Notes: generated by a model from the sequence alone, not told the origin. A DNA stretch of 64,000 nucleotides from Macrophomina tecta (GCA_024180945.1 JAKSGN010000005.1:2232001-2296000); one strand, 5' to 3'. Positions 26,248-37,277 are shown, numbered from the stretch's first letter. Made by a program: numbers and translations.

Positions 26248-26532
26248 TTACGCGGGAAGCAGTATCTCACTCCAACTGCTGTGAAGGAAAGCGACGCCGG
26301 CCTGCACAAACGTATGAGTAATCAGCAAGCATTCCCCCCAATTTTCACAGTGTCGAGCTCCTCCATTGTGGCATGTTTCGTCGGCAATGCGCCGGGCGCA
26401 GAAACTTACAGCGAACATGCCGAGCGCGGTGACGACGGTACGGTTCTCGGGGGAGGTAACAGTCGAGTAGGCGGTGGTGAAGAGGCTCTGCGATCCTTGG
26501 CGGGGGGGACCGGCTGCGCGCTTGGGAGGCAT
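26248..26532 (-). CDS. TOM6: Tom6, small subunit of the mitochondrial outer-membrane translocase
   Basis: The model is exon 1 26532-26410, a 108-nt intron 26409-26302 (perfect GTAAGT donor, GTGCAG acceptor) and exon 2 26301-26248, giving 58 aa. The protein begins MPPKRAAGPPRQ, has a soluble N-terminus (SLFTTAYSTVTSPEN) and one C-terminal membrane segment that ends GVAFLHSSWSEILLPA, matching the G-V-A-F-x-x-S pattern of yeast Tom6. In the family Tom6 is a tail-anchored protein that stabilises Tom40 with Tom22 in the TOM core complex. The intron is a multiple of three without a stop, so retention would give a 94-residue product. The gene lies head-to-tail upstream-facing with RPB10, about 0.7 kb away. 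Confidence 0.88.
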   Translation of the reverse strand: MPPKRAAGPPRQGSQSLFTTAYSTVTSPENRTVVTALGMFAVSFCARRIADETCHNGGARHCENWGECLLITHTFVQAGVAFLHSSWSEILLPA

Positions 26533-27229
26533 GACTTCGAGTTGCTTTTAAGCAGAACTGCGGGAAGACGCTGGGAGACTGTTTGCGGGATGGGCAAAGG
26601 TAAGCGGATGCGCTCGGGGAGCTGCGGTCGACCCGATGCATGGGAATATGGGTTGAACGTACGGTGTTTGTGGGCGCGGAGAGGGCTGGGCGATGAGTAC
26701 GGCTTTGAGATGTGATGATGATGGAGCTCGGTGGTGACGGCGGAGCCATGATGCACTTTTTTGTGTGACTAAGCAGTGCCAAGCATGACGGTATAGGTAC
26801 ATTCAAGAGCATGTTGTGCTATTGCGCCGCTTGAAAGGTCAGAAACCGCAAGAAAGTCATGGGAGGGCCAAAAGGGTCCAATAGAATGGCCATGCCACTA
26901 TTAGGCCTCTTTATCAATTATGACGAAAGCCTTTCTTAGCCTTTGCTGCCGTTGTACCCCGAGCTTGCTGCATGTTCACCACTCCCAGTACGACCATACA
27001 AGATAGATGTGCAGACAATCTAGCCTGGATCTTCGGGCTCCAGAATCCATTCTTCATGCTAGGTTTGCTTTAAGTGCTCGCCAAAAAAAAAAAAAAAAGT
27101 TTCGTTCTTGCCGCCCCAAAACAGCAAGAAAAGCCCCTGCGCCCTGGAACGCCTATTCGCCATGATGCCTTTGATCCTGTATTCGCACGCGCCTTTTATG
27201 TCTTCAAGTCCGGACTCATGTCGAGGTAT
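26533..27229. other. TOM6-RPB10 intergenic region
   Basis: This stretch must hold the TOM6 promoter and the RPB10 3' region. It includes an A16 tract at 27083-27098. Overlapping short open frames on both strands lack any recognisable domain. Confidence 0.5.
27083..27098. repeat. Poly-A tract (A16)
   Basis: Uninterrupted run of 16 A between TOM6 and RPB10. A simple-sequence feature. Confidence 0.9.
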
Positions 27230-27639
27230 CTAAGCGCCCTGGCGAATGCGCTGGAGTTCGCGCTCAGCGTTGTTGTACCTTTCCTCATTGTCAGAAACAT
27301 GCACTCTTCCGGAGGTATTAGGATAGCGTACTTGAGAAGCTTCTCAATTAGGTCGACGTGGGTCATAACCATGCGGCGGCAGCAGTAGCGGTTGAGTCTA
27401 AGCTGGTCCATAGCATCACTACGGAGTCGTGAGTCGTGGGTCGCGTGCTGACAGAAGCCCGGGGTCTGAATTTGCTCACCCTTCATGGACACCCTCTTCA
27501 ATTAGACCGACAAAACGCTCCCAGAGGTCGCCGATGACCTAGTTGTCCCGTTAGTGGGAAGGCTCGGGGCGCGTGTCTTGTTGCGTGTCCGATAGTAGCG
27601 TACCTTGCCGCAAGAGAAGCACCTGACGGGAATAATCAT
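27230..27639 (-). CDS. RPB10: RPB10 (RPABC5), shared subunit of RNA polymerases I, II and III
   Basis: The model has four exons: 27639-27604, 27538-27480, 27418-27332 and 27278-27230. The introns are 65, 61 and 53 nt (donors GTACGC, GTGAGC, GTACGC; acceptors CTAG, GTAG, AAAG, the last with a CTGAC branch 12 nt upstream). The product is 76 aa. It opens with [12 protein letters not shown], continues [16 protein letters not shown] and has RYCCRRM followed by [12 protein letters not shown], all diagnostic. The CFSC and CC pairs are the zinc ligands. Rpb10 sits at the base of all three nuclear polymerases. The last splice was chosen because it restores the usual LLKYN-type end; without it the frame would run on to an unrelated tail ending at 27196. 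It is divergent from UTP17. Confidence 0.93.
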
Positions 27640-27861
27640 GGTGACGGTAGATAGGTTAGAAGGCGGCGACGTGGAATAGAAGGGCTGCTGGGTTGCGCGA
27701 AAAAGCGGTAAAGTTGATGGCGAGGAAGCGGGGGCGGAGGTTGCTTTGTGGTGCTCGGGCGGCGCAAGAAAGTTCGGAGGTGCCAAGACCCTGGCCCGCG
27801 AAAAAGTCCAAGCCGAAAGTCCAAAGATTCACCTCCACCACCCTTCTTGCGCGACACCATC
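27640..27861. promoter_or_regulatory. Bidirectional promoter of RPB10 and UTP17
   Basis: 222 bp lie between the RPB10 start (27639, minus) and the UTP17 start (27862, plus). The pairing links a polymerase subunit with a pre-rRNA processing factor, so co-expression with ribosome biogenesis is a reasonable inference. No TATA box is evident. Confidence 0.65.
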
Positions 27862-30800
27862 ATGGCACCCCCCGCTGTTGTTCAGGACGCGCCGCAGACG
27901 GCCAAGGCTCTCCGCCAGAAGAAGAGGAAAGCAAAGGATTCCTCAGTCGCCATTCATGACGCGAAGCGCATCCGCACCCAAGACGAAGAACCCACTGTCA
28001 ACGGAACGCCTTCGCTGGCAGACCGGGTGAAACCCGGAAACACGGTTGCCATTGTAGACGATGGAAATAAGGAGCTGGTGAAATTGGAAGAAGACAAAGT
28101 CGCGGCACCCAAGGAAAAGAAACAGCGCTCAAAAAAGAGCAGCTGGTACACCTCCGATCCTGCAGGCGGCCGCTTTCTTCCCATTGATCCCATCTTCAGC
28201 AGAGATGAAAGGTGCGCCACTGTTCACCCACGTCCGTAGGAGCTACTCTGATTCTTGTCCCGCAGATACCTCATTTTTACCACGGCGAAGGCTGTGCATA
28301 TCTACTCCACTGTTACCTCTCTGCTCGTCCGCATTCTGCCCGTGAGCGGCAATCACGCCATTACCGCATACACCCTGTCGAGTGTCAACCCCGAGCACTT
28401 GTACGTCTGCGACGCCTCTGGTTATGTCGCGCTGTGGAATTGGGTTACAGGGAAGAAGATTGCTCGTTGGGATCTGGCTGCGCCAGTTCGCGGCATGGCA
28501 ATCAGCCCCGTCGAGCTGGACACTGGAGAGAAGCTTGACACTGTCTATACTCTGGACAGGGGTGAATACAACATTATTCATGCTCACCGCCTGCGTGGTC
28601 GCAAGGACGACTCCGAAGCAGTCGCGCAGCCTCTGCTTAAAACGAGGGTACCACTGCAGTCATTTACTGTTGCTGCACGAGGTCAAGTGATTGCCGCTGC
28701 TGCAAAGGATCGTGTTTTCATCGGTCAGCTCAGGAATACTGCTGCCTCTACTCCGAAGGAGCTCGAGTACATCTGGAGGGAGATCCGTTGCACCCAGACC
28801 ATTACTTCAATCGATGTCCAGGTAAAGGAGCCAACGAGAGCGACAACAAAGGGTGCCATCGGTGAAGTAAATTTGGTCATTGGCTGCGCCAACGGCTCGC
28901 TGTTTGTCTATGCCGATGTAGTAGCCAAGCTTAGCCAGGTTGAGAAGCAGCAGAAGAAGGGCGCCAAGGAGGCCCAATCTGCGTTGTCTTTGGCACCTAG
29001 GACACTTCACTGGCATAGGAATCCTGTCGGAGCGGTCAAATGGTCCTTGGATGGTATGCCTTAACAGTTTCGTATCCACGTCACTCAGCTAATTCTCTAC
29101 AGGGAACTATATCATCTCAGGAGGTCAGGAGACGGTCCTCGTTCTCTGGCAGCAGCAAACTTCCAAGAAGCAATTTCTCCCCCACCTTGCCTCTGCAGTT
29201 GATGGCGTTGTCATTTCACCAAGTGGAACGTCGTACGCCGTGCAGTTGGCAGATAACTCAGTCATCGTCCTCTCCACGACTGAGCTGGTGCCTAAGGCGA
29301 ACATCGCAGGTGTGCAATCCCGATTCTTCTCACCCGAATCTGCTCTCGAAAAGGACTCGCTCGACTTGGTCCGTCGCACATCAGCAGCTGTCAATCCACA
29401 AAAATCCAGCCAGATTCTGCTCTCAGTACCCGCCTCTCAGTCCAGGACGGAAGCAGACGCGGTCAATCCCCCGGCGCCTTTCCTTCAGACCTACGATATC
29501 TCCTCGAACCATCATGTTTTCCGCCAAGCAATCACCCGTAACAATGCTACCAATTTCAATCAAGGCCCTACTCGGATCAAGCTGCAAGAGCCTGAGCTCA
29601 GGCATCTGCAGCTGAGCCATGATGGAAAATGGCTTGCTACTGTCGAGGAATGGATTCCGCCAGTTGAGAACGTGGAGCATCTGGCCGCAGAGAAGAAGAT
29701 GATTGAGGAGGAGCAGCGGGCTAGACGCGAGGTGTACCTGAAATTCTGGTTGTGGAATGAAGAAAAGGAGCTATGGATGCTGGAAACGCGCATCGATGCA
29801 CCCCATCAGTTTGGTGACAAGCTTATCTCTGGTCGTGTCTTCGATCTGAAGTTTGACCCCAAGACCACCTCGTTTGCCACTATTGGGGAGGACGGGTATG
29901 TCCGTGTTTGGGTCCCGAAGACCAGACTTCATGACGGTAAGGTTGTGAAAGGGAGCAAGGGTCAGGGTCTTGTCACTTGGGCGAATCGCGGTGCAGTTAA
30001 ACTGGAGGCGGCTATCGAGGGGCTGGACGCCAATTCGGAAAGTGCTGGCCAGCTCATCCCCGTTTACGCCCGCATCGCCTACTCTCCTGACGGATCGGTT
30101 CTCGCTGCAACCCAGGAGTTTTACGGCACTAACAGCCAAGGCCTGGTCCACTTCATCGACCCGGAATCAGGAAGCATGCGGTACACCCGCGGCGGTCTTT
30201 ACAGCACTGGTTTAGTCGACATCGGTTTCGTCGGACGCCAATTCGTCATCCTTTCGAACTCGCTCAGCGTGTGGGATCTAGTCGACGACGAGCTCAGCTT
30301 CGGCTATAGCTTTCGTCCGCTCGGCCTTTCGCGCGCGCAGAAAGCGGAGATGGCGCACCTCGCCGTCAATGACACTGACGGCACTTTCGCCATCTCCTTG
30401 CCCATGCCTCAACAGCAGCAGAAGAAGAACAAGTCGGACAAGCCGGACAAGCCGGAACAGCAGCAACAACCACAACAGAAACCGCAACAGGCCCCACGCC
30501 AGTCAAAGGTCTTCGTCTTCTCTCCCGCATCGCCCCGTCCACTCTATTCCATTCTCATCCCGCAAATTGTTACCGCGCTTCTGCCTGGACGGTGTTCCAA
30601 GGGCTTCGTCGTGCTCAATTCAGCCGCCGAACTGCGCGTTGTCGCGCCTAAGACAGCCACTGGCTTGGAGCTTTTCGGACCGGTCGCCGCACCCGAGGAG
30701 AATTTGGCCGCATACGTGGACACGGAGACGGCACTAGAGCCGCTAGTCGGGGAAGAAGATGACGAGCAAGAGGTTGGGAACTTGCCAAGCACGGAGGAGA

Positions 30801-30970
30801 TAGAGGAGAGCGGGTACGATGGTGGAGAGGCGGACAAGCCGATCGTCAGGCCGGATATGCTAGAGAGGGTGTTCGATGTGGGTCAGAGTTTTGCGCTGCC
30901 CAGTGCTAAGAAGATGTTTGGGGCTGTGGTGGGTCTGTTTGGCGGCAAGGCGCAGGGTGTTGTTGCGTGA
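27862..30970 (+). CDS. UTP17: UTP17/NAN1 (WDR75), WD-repeat protein of the small-subunit processome
   Basis: The model is exon 1 27862-28211, intron 28212-28265 (GTGCGC...CGCAG), exon 2 28266-29053, intron 29054-29102 (GTATGC...TACAG) and exon 3 29103-30970, giving 1001 aa. The first 100 residues are Lys/Arg-rich with nucleolar-type basic clusters (KKRKAK, KEKKQRSKK). Two WD40 propellers follow, with recognisable blades such as LYVCDASGYVALWNW, VKWSLDGNYIISGGQE plus VLVLW, and FATIGEDGYVRVW. A Gln/Lys-rich linker of about 40 residues interrupts the second half, and the tail is acidic. In the family Utp17 belongs to the t-UTP/UtpA complex, which binds nascent pre-18S RNA and couples RNA polymerase I transcription to processing in the nucleolus. 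The identification rests on architecture and the WDR75-like N-terminus. Confidence 0.9.
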
Positions 30971-32646
30971 GTTGGATGGAGGGACTTATTATTGAAAAGG
31001 TATATCCGATTCGCAGGTGAAGTCGGTAAAGGGGTGGTATCTTTTTCTTCCTTTCTCATCTAATGGGAGCGTTTTTCCGCTTTCACAGATCGATTGTGCA
31101 TTTGAAGGCGCTGAGTAGCGGAATACTAAAAGTGGAACAATTTCTTTCTCTTTGCCAGACACCTCTCGCTCCTCATTGGAACCAGTTGAATGCCTTCTGA
31201 GCGCCTAGACATGCGCTTCAGCAAATAGGAAGTGTCTCGTGGCTACAAGCCGGTCCCATAAGCCTTTCTTTGCCTTATCAGCTGCCAATGTGCATGGCCG
31301 CCGCGCACCGGTAATGGGCCATGGTTCCAGGCTACCTCTGTTATTTACCAGCCCAAAAGCTACTTGAAACAGTGGGCCAGAACTTCTACACAACGTTCAT
31401 CAATCCCCCTATTTCTGTCACAGGGGAATGGAAGGCTGTGGACAGGGAATTGCTTCCCCGCATGGCGGGTATGCAAAGACAGCGGAAGCTGTCCGTGCCG
31501 TCTTGCTCTACCTTGCCCGAACGAGCAGCAACAGTAGACCGCTAGAGATCAGCGTCGTAGCCATGGTGTTGAGATATTATTATGACGATATGACGATGTT
31601 CAGAGGTGCCAGTCGGGGCTGATGCGCTCGGTCTGGAAGTGGTGATCGGGACAACCGCTGCGCACGCGTCCCCATGAGTATAACTGCAGAGAGACGAGCT
31701 GAGCCGGACAGAGACGAGCGAGACACTTGCGCGGCCTGTACACCAAACTGCTAGCTTCGGCCTTCCCTCAACCTTTTTATGAAGGGGTTGCTGTAGGTCC
31801 AAACCTCTAGGTTGTCGATGGAATGGGTGATTTAGCTTCGTTGAAAGGATGGAAGCAGCAGCGGGTACCTGAGAATCCTCCGTCGTAGTATGTATAAAAA
31901 GGCCTGATCGGTTTTTTTTTGCACATAAAGACGAACGGGCATCGGTTACAAAAACTGCTCGTCTTTTAAAGGCCAAGTCTATGTACTGTGGCCGATTTGT
32001 CGTGGAGTCCCGCTACACGACCTATGCTTCCTCCAGCGGTATCCTCCGCAGATGTGGAGATGTGGAGATCTGGATCTGCGATAGTCTTCTTCTCATGATG
32101 AAGCCCAGCAGATCTATTTACTGTTGATTGGCCTTTATCTGTTTCTTGGCCAAGGCCATGAAATTATCGTATCACTTCTCCAAGGCGGCTCGGGAGGAAG
32201 TGTCGCGGAAAGCGGTCTCCTACTCTTGATAGATATGCTAAGAGTCAAGGCTCTGAGCTTTATAGAAGACAACACATATGCATGGGTGGTTGAAGCAGCT
32301 ATCCAGACTTGAGTGTCTAATGAGGATGATAAAAATTCAAATCGGGAAGACAGCTCTATTTGCCGATCGGTGGTTAATCTCATGCGTATATCACTGCGAG
32401 AACGACCCGAAAGCGAGCTTCATTCAGCACTGGAGGAGCATCGAAACTTATCACATGAGGGGCATGCGCTACCCAGGGATGAATCGTTTAATATACGTCT
32501 GAATTTGTTTCGAACCCCGTTTCGAACGGGCTCCCTAAATTAAGCTATAGGTATCTGGGGTATGTACAATCTAAATATTCTCGCACGTCTGGAATTGTCA
32601 GAACGACTCTTTCAGCTTCATCAAAGACAACTGATAGTAGTGGCGT
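30971..32646. other. Gene-free interval
   Basis: The 3' region of UTP17 is followed by mixed-composition DNA. Open frames are at most 144 codons without domains. No repeat family or RNA gene was recognised. Confidence 0.5.
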
Positions 32647-33405
32647 TTAGCGGTGCTCGCCGCTGCCGACGCAGAAAGGAACGGGGTACTTGTCGCTGCT
32701 GCAGAGGCGAATGACACCCTTGACCCAGGACAGGTCCTTGTAGGTCTGGCTCTGATAGACGTCGGAGGTGAAGGAGGCCTTGGTGGGGTTGTCGGTGCAG
32801 CCAGTGAGGACGGTGCCGGTGTAGCGGGTGGTGTCCGGGTTAGAGACGATGATGCCGCTCTTGCCGGCGGGCACGTAGAAGGCGTAGGAGGTGGTCTGGG
32901 TAGTAGTCCACGCGGTGCCGTAGTCGATGCCCAGCGAGACGGAGATGACGGACTCGATCGAGGCCTCGTAGCCGGTCGAGATGGTGAGCGAGTTCTCGAG
33001 CGAGTAGCCGTCGGTCACGGTCACGAGCGCCTGGTCGACCTCGGCAGTCACGACCGACGACATGGGCACGTCCCACTGCTGGAAGTTCGACTTGTTCTCG
33101 AGCTGCACCTCGGACGACTTCTCGCAGTCCCGGCGCTCCTTCCGGCCGATGGGAGCAGTGTAGTTGGAGGGGCCCTTGGCGATCTCCGGGTAAATCTGGT
33201 TGCCCAGGTGGGCGAAGGGAGGCGGCGGCGGGGCCTCACGCTTCTTGAGGGCGTCGTAGTCGGCGGCCTTCATGATGGTGTGGAGGCCGTTGTCGCCGAA
33301 GACGATGACCTCGTCCTCGCTGAGGATACGCTTCTCGAGCGGAGCCTCGGTAGGGAGAGCAGCAGCAACGGCAACAAGGCCGAGAAGTGCAGACTTGACG
33401 TACAT
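32647..33405 (-). CDS. Secreted effector-like protein (CELP0028-like), candidate
   Basis: A single exon encodes 252 aa. ATG 33405 was chosen because it opens a clear signal peptide (MYVKSALLGLVAVAAALPTEA) and a TATA-like TATTTAAG lies about 100 nt upstream. KR at 25-26 and KKR at 54-56 look like Kex2 processing sites, so an approximately 55-residue propeptide is likely. The mature part has four cysteines and a long Ser/Thr-rich stretch of alternating polar and hydrophobic residues (about 125-195, including YGTAWTTTQTTSYAFYVPAG), suggesting beta strands. It resembles fungal proteins annotated as celp0028 effector-like, a name I recall but cannot check here. A beta-pore-like fold is only a guess. 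The function is unknown. An even longer plus-strand open frame over it is a shadow. Confidence 0.8.
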   Translation of the reverse strand: MYVKSALLGLVAVAAALPTEAPLEKRILSEDEVIVFGDNGLHTIMKAADYDALKKREAPPPPPFAHLGNQIYPEIAKGPSNYTAPIGRKERRDCEKSSEVQLENKSNFQQWDVPMSSVVTAEVDQALVTVTDGYSLENSLTISTGYEASIESVISVSLGIDYGTAWTTTQTTSYAFYVPAGKSGIIVSNPDTTRYTGTVLTGCTDNPTKASFTSDVYQSQTYKDLSWVKGVIRLCSSDKYPVPFCVGSGEHR

Positions 33406-33500
33406 GGTGAGGGATCGATGGAGCGATTGTCTTTCGGCGAAAAGAGTGAAAGTGGAAGGGAGTGCTGGCTGGTGGTGGGAGAGGATGCCTTGTGGAGACA

Positions 33501-33508
33501 CTTAAATA
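33501..33508 (-). promoter_or_regulatory. TATA-like box of the effector-like gene
   Basis: The minus strand reads TATTTAAG about 95-105 nt upstream of the start codon at 33405, a usual distance for a strongly expressed secreted-protein gene. Confidence 0.5.
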
Positions 33509-35026
33509 CAGACAGACACCATGATGTGCGGAGTGGTGTCCTCGTGTCCGGACTTCTTATCGCGGTTGAGACGGAACAGCCTGACTCCCTGGGACTCCAC
33601 GCGGTGGTCACGATGCAGCGGTCAAATTACGGCCAAGGTTCGATAGTCCCCAGTTCACTGGAGAAGCATGCCGACGGGCGGCAAAGGATGCGGAAAACAC
33701 CGTGGGGCAAACTGGGGCCATTGGGTTCTACGGTCAAGAAAGGCAGCTTCAAGAATAGCAAGCTACGAACAGTGCTTCTGCGAGTCAAAGGTGGACCCTG
33801 GGGAGATGACAGGTCCCGTGGGCTGCCTCAAGCGGAAGCACGTAGTCGGCGAGACGTGAGGTATAGCGGTTCTCGTCTAGCCAAGGTGACAGTGCATAGT
33901 CCGCTCTTTGAAGCCGATGCCTGTGCCGGGCCCGTGGAGATAGCGATGGTAGGGGTAAGGCCAGCATTGCCCCCCGCCATGTTGATGGAGCCAGAGAAGG
34001 TTCTGCATTGCCCTGAGGCGGGGAAGCAGCCAGGCCGAGCTCGAGGTTGGCATTGCGTCTGCGGCACTCGCAGCTCGCACATGAGGTCCCGGAGCAGAGC
34101 TGCAACACGGCACAGCAATGGATTCTGGGGGCTTCCAGCTGTCCATGGCCGTCAGTCGGGGCGGGATTCAGGCGGCCAAGGACGAATTATTGTCGAGGCA
34201 TAGTTCGGATTGCCAAGAGAAGCAGTAGAGGAGATGGCCTGCAACTGGCGAATGGGAGCGAGGGTGACGTCGCGACGATAGCGAGCAAAGCAGATCCTGG
34301 CCCGTTGGGGAGCCCTTGAGGCTCCTTCTGACTAGCGGGGGGCTGTAGAGACGAGGTGTGGGGCGAGAGCCTCATTCGCGCTTATCAGGCCTTGGCTGGC
34401 CTTAGCTGGACCGAGCTGCATCTGAGCCGTATGCGCAAGGGGTAGGCTGAGCGCGAAGTGGTGTCGCGAGGACGAGGAAGGATGAGGGAGCGCGAGCCCA
34501 AGGCGGGCAAGAGATCGGCGCAGGCTAAAGAGCGTAGCGCCAGGCCGCGAGATGCCTGAGCGTCTCAGGCCAACACCCTCAACCACCAGCCCTCTCCTCC
34601 ATCTCTCTCCGCACGCCGCCTGCTCCCCTCTTGCGCGCCTCCGCCTGCCTGGAAATGAAGCCCGCGTCCTGTGTCCGCGCGCCGTCTGCCGCCCGCTTGG
34701 CCATGGCGCCCGCCGCCGCCGCCAGTGGAGATGGGTGCGCGGTGGTGATGGGGCTGCCAATCGTTACTGCTTCAAACATCAGGCATCCATTCCAATCCGT
34801 CGGACGGCGGCACAAGCCGCAACGTGCGTCCGGCCCTCCAACACCTCCTCCATCACGACGACTCGTATCGCCTCGCAGCTGATGTCGTCGTTTTCCCCTG
34901 CCACTGCAATCCGCCAATTCCACGTTGGTGCATGTCGCGAGCTGCCCGGCGGGCCACATCACCGAGCTGCTGCTCCCACTGAACCCCGAACCCCAAAGAA
35001 GCCTGGCGCTGGCGATGCTGTCTCTC

Positions 35027-35033
35027 TATAAAG
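35027..35033 (+). promoter_or_regulatory. TATA box of the small cysteine-rich gene
   Basis: TATAAAG lies about 120 nt upstream of the ATG at 35153, with a CT-rich leader between them, fitting a regulated fungal promoter. Confidence 0.55.
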
Positions 35034-35152
35034 CAGCCTGCCGGCCAGGCTGTGCCGTGTCCTTCCCATCAGGCGCTCCAATCTCTCTGCGAGAAGACTC
35101 ACAAGCACTTCTTGGCCACTTATCTCCATAACACTCTCTTCAACGAGTCAAC

Positions 35153-35624
35153 ATGTTCTTTGCCAAGTTCTTCACTGCTTCTGTCCTGGCAGTGCTCTCC
35201 GTTGGGTAAGCTTTCCACGCACCTGAGTCACTTGGTCCCCTTGGCCAGAGCACCGTGAGCTGATCGAAGCCCCTCAGCGTGGCCGCCAACGACCACGCGA
35301 GCTGCACTTGCCACAACGGCGACAGCTACAACTGGAGGATCACCACTGTTGCCTGCGACCTCTACAACCGCCAGAAGTGGGCGAACGGAAAGGTCTACTA
35401 CGACACTCCCAGCGGCCGTGTAAGTCCCCGTGCTGCACTTCTTCCTTGTCCGAACAACGTCCTAACAAACTCGTCAGTGCACCCAAAACGACGGCACCCA
35501 GTACCTCATGGGCAACGAGTGGGAGGCCGCCTGCAGGTCCGCGGCCAAGTCGGGATTCCCGTGTGCGGACGGCGTTGGCACCTGCTTTCAGTCCGATGAG
35601 GACCAGATCCGCGGCTGGTGCTGA
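35153..35624 (+). CDS. Small secreted cysteine-rich protein, candidate effector
   Basis: The model is exon 1 35153-35205, intron 35206-35277 (GTAAGC...CTCAG), exon 2 35278-35419, intron 35420-35477 (GTAAGT...GTCAG) and exon 3 35478-35624, giving 113 aa. A signal peptide covers about residues 1-21 (MFFAKFFTASVLAVLSVGVA). The mature chain has eight cysteines (27, 29, 44, 66, 84, 94, 101, 113), enough for four disulfides, and ends WC. Trp and Asn/Asp are frequent. I recognise no named family. Size, cysteine density and secretion signal fit apoplastic effectors or antimicrobial-type proteins of ascomycetes. All three exons join in frame with good splice sites, which makes the gene structure credible though the role is unknown. 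Confidence 0.82.
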
Positions 35625-36663
35625 GCCTTTCCGCAAGCTGACAAATACTGGCTTTTCCCCTTCGTGTACTTGATTGTTAGATACCTCTTTCCCTCCTGTT
35701 TGCAGTTGAAATGGATGATTCAGCACATGTACCCGCTTGCTCCACCATATCATACGCTCGTGAGATCCATGGGGCATCCCTTCTCATGCAATAGCCGGAG
35801 GCAACTGATGCGGCAGCTGAAGCACCTATACGTGGTTCTGGGAGGTTCGTCTGCCTCAGTATTGGAACGATGCTTGTTTTGCGGTCGAGGCAAACGCAGG
35901 CCTCTAGCCAGACCTGGACCATCGTTTTCAACGAGTTCAGTTGGATTTGGGGTAAGGGCTATTATTCCCACCTTCTTGGCTTATTCCGCTTCATTTCGGA
36001 GCTGAGCAACGGCATCACCAGTTTGCCCAAACATGCGAGCGGGCGAAACCTGTTCAATCCCCCGTTTCTGATTGCTTTCAGGCAGTGGACCTCCAAACCC
36101 TCACCCTCTTCACGACAAGAGTTAGGCCTTGCCCATTTCTCTAAAGCTTCCGGGGCCGCTAAAGAAGCTTAAAATTACCTTAGTCACGCAAACACTTTCA
36201 CAGAGACGCTCACGTGATATTAGAACTTCCGATCATAAAGCTGTTCCCCTGATTTTGTAATAGCCAGCATTACGCTCACCACACACTGTGTGACAATTGG
36301 AAATGTTTACTGAGATTCCGGCCTCTGTTTTTTCTGCACTGCGACAATATTCTCAGATGGGACTTTGGAGGAACATGGGCTTCCCTGACTCTTTAAGCTA
36401 TGATCTTCGGAGTGTTCGGCGTCATTCGCACGAAACAGTGAGCTTGCAGAAGGCTCCATGCTCTGTTTCCAGTCCAATATCAGGCTCTCCGCGAATAGTC
36501 GTTCCAAATACGACGAATCCACTCGTGATATCACTTGGAGTCTCAAATAACCTCACCGAGGCTCCTGTCAACCTGGTGGCCGCGTAGCAGCCTCCAAGGG
36601 ATCCATTTCGTATGAAAAACTCACTAACAACGCCATTCATGAAAGGCGTAGCCCTCCCTCGGC

Positions 36664-36684
36664 AAAAAAAAAAAAAAAAAAAAA
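36664..36684. repeat. Poly-A tract (A21)
   Basis: The longest homopolymer in the window. It could be the tail of a retroposed sequence, but no element body was identified upstream. Confidence 0.9.
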
Positions 36685-37127
36685 TTCTCAACGCTTGTAT
36701 GAGCATGCTGTTATCGATGTTGTTTTTACAATGCTTTTGCACTCCCTGGTTGGTAGTCAGTAGCAACGCCACCACCAGCAAGCAGCAGCTGGCGGCACAC
36801 CCTAGCTGACTTTAGGTGCAATGAGTGTCAGAGCATGAGAATCAGGCGCCTGGAGAACAGCAGTCTAGAAGACCATGGTGTAGGTATTTTTGAATAGCTT
36901 TACGCGCAAATTTGCTTGAAATGCATGCAAGTCATCACTGCTGGGGAGTACAAAATGCTGCACAGCGCCATTTGGGAAGCAGTATCTACCAAAACTGAAA
37001 GGCGATCGACCACCGTCGATACCAAAGCGAGGGGACATACTCCCTTGATTGGCAGAGGGTACGAAATCATGCTTGAATATACCGCAGGCCAAGAAGCAAT
37101 GGGAGCGGATGGCCTGCTAGCCTTACG

Positions 37128-37152
37128 TTTTTTTTTTTTAAAAAAAAAAAAA
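37128..37152. repeat. T12A13 palindromic tract
   Basis: Twelve T run directly into thirteen A, forming a perfect AT palindrome that could extrude a hairpin or act as a bidirectional terminator or nucleosome-free element. It sits about 125 bp upstream of the orphan coding fragment. Confidence 0.85.
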
Positions 37153-37277
37153 TCGGACTCTTGATTACTGCCGCGATCTTGTCCATCTTCCCGGAGATTT
37201 GCCACCATACACTACACAGCTGCGAGGATTTGCCCAACCTGGTTTTGACTTACACTCCCACTTTCTGACTCTTATTG

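Larger units (their letters stand above)
33406..35152. other. Divergent intergenic region between two secreted-protein genes
   Basis: This 1.7 kb separates the effector-like gene (minus) from the small cysteine-rich gene (plus). It carries both promoters. The middle (34.3-34.9 kb) is C/T-rich with many short frames but no domain. Confidence 0.5.

Noticed and set aside
32500..32540. Repeated TTCGAAC motifs suggesting a tRNA or attachment site
   Set aside because: They form a short local inverted repeat without acceptor or anticodon arms on either strand.
32653..34203. 516-codon plus-strand open frame, longer than the effector-like gene opposite it
   Set aside because: Its translation is a Val/Gly/Asp-rich shadow of the minus-strand codons and has no domain. 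The minus strand has signal peptide, processing sites and TATA box.
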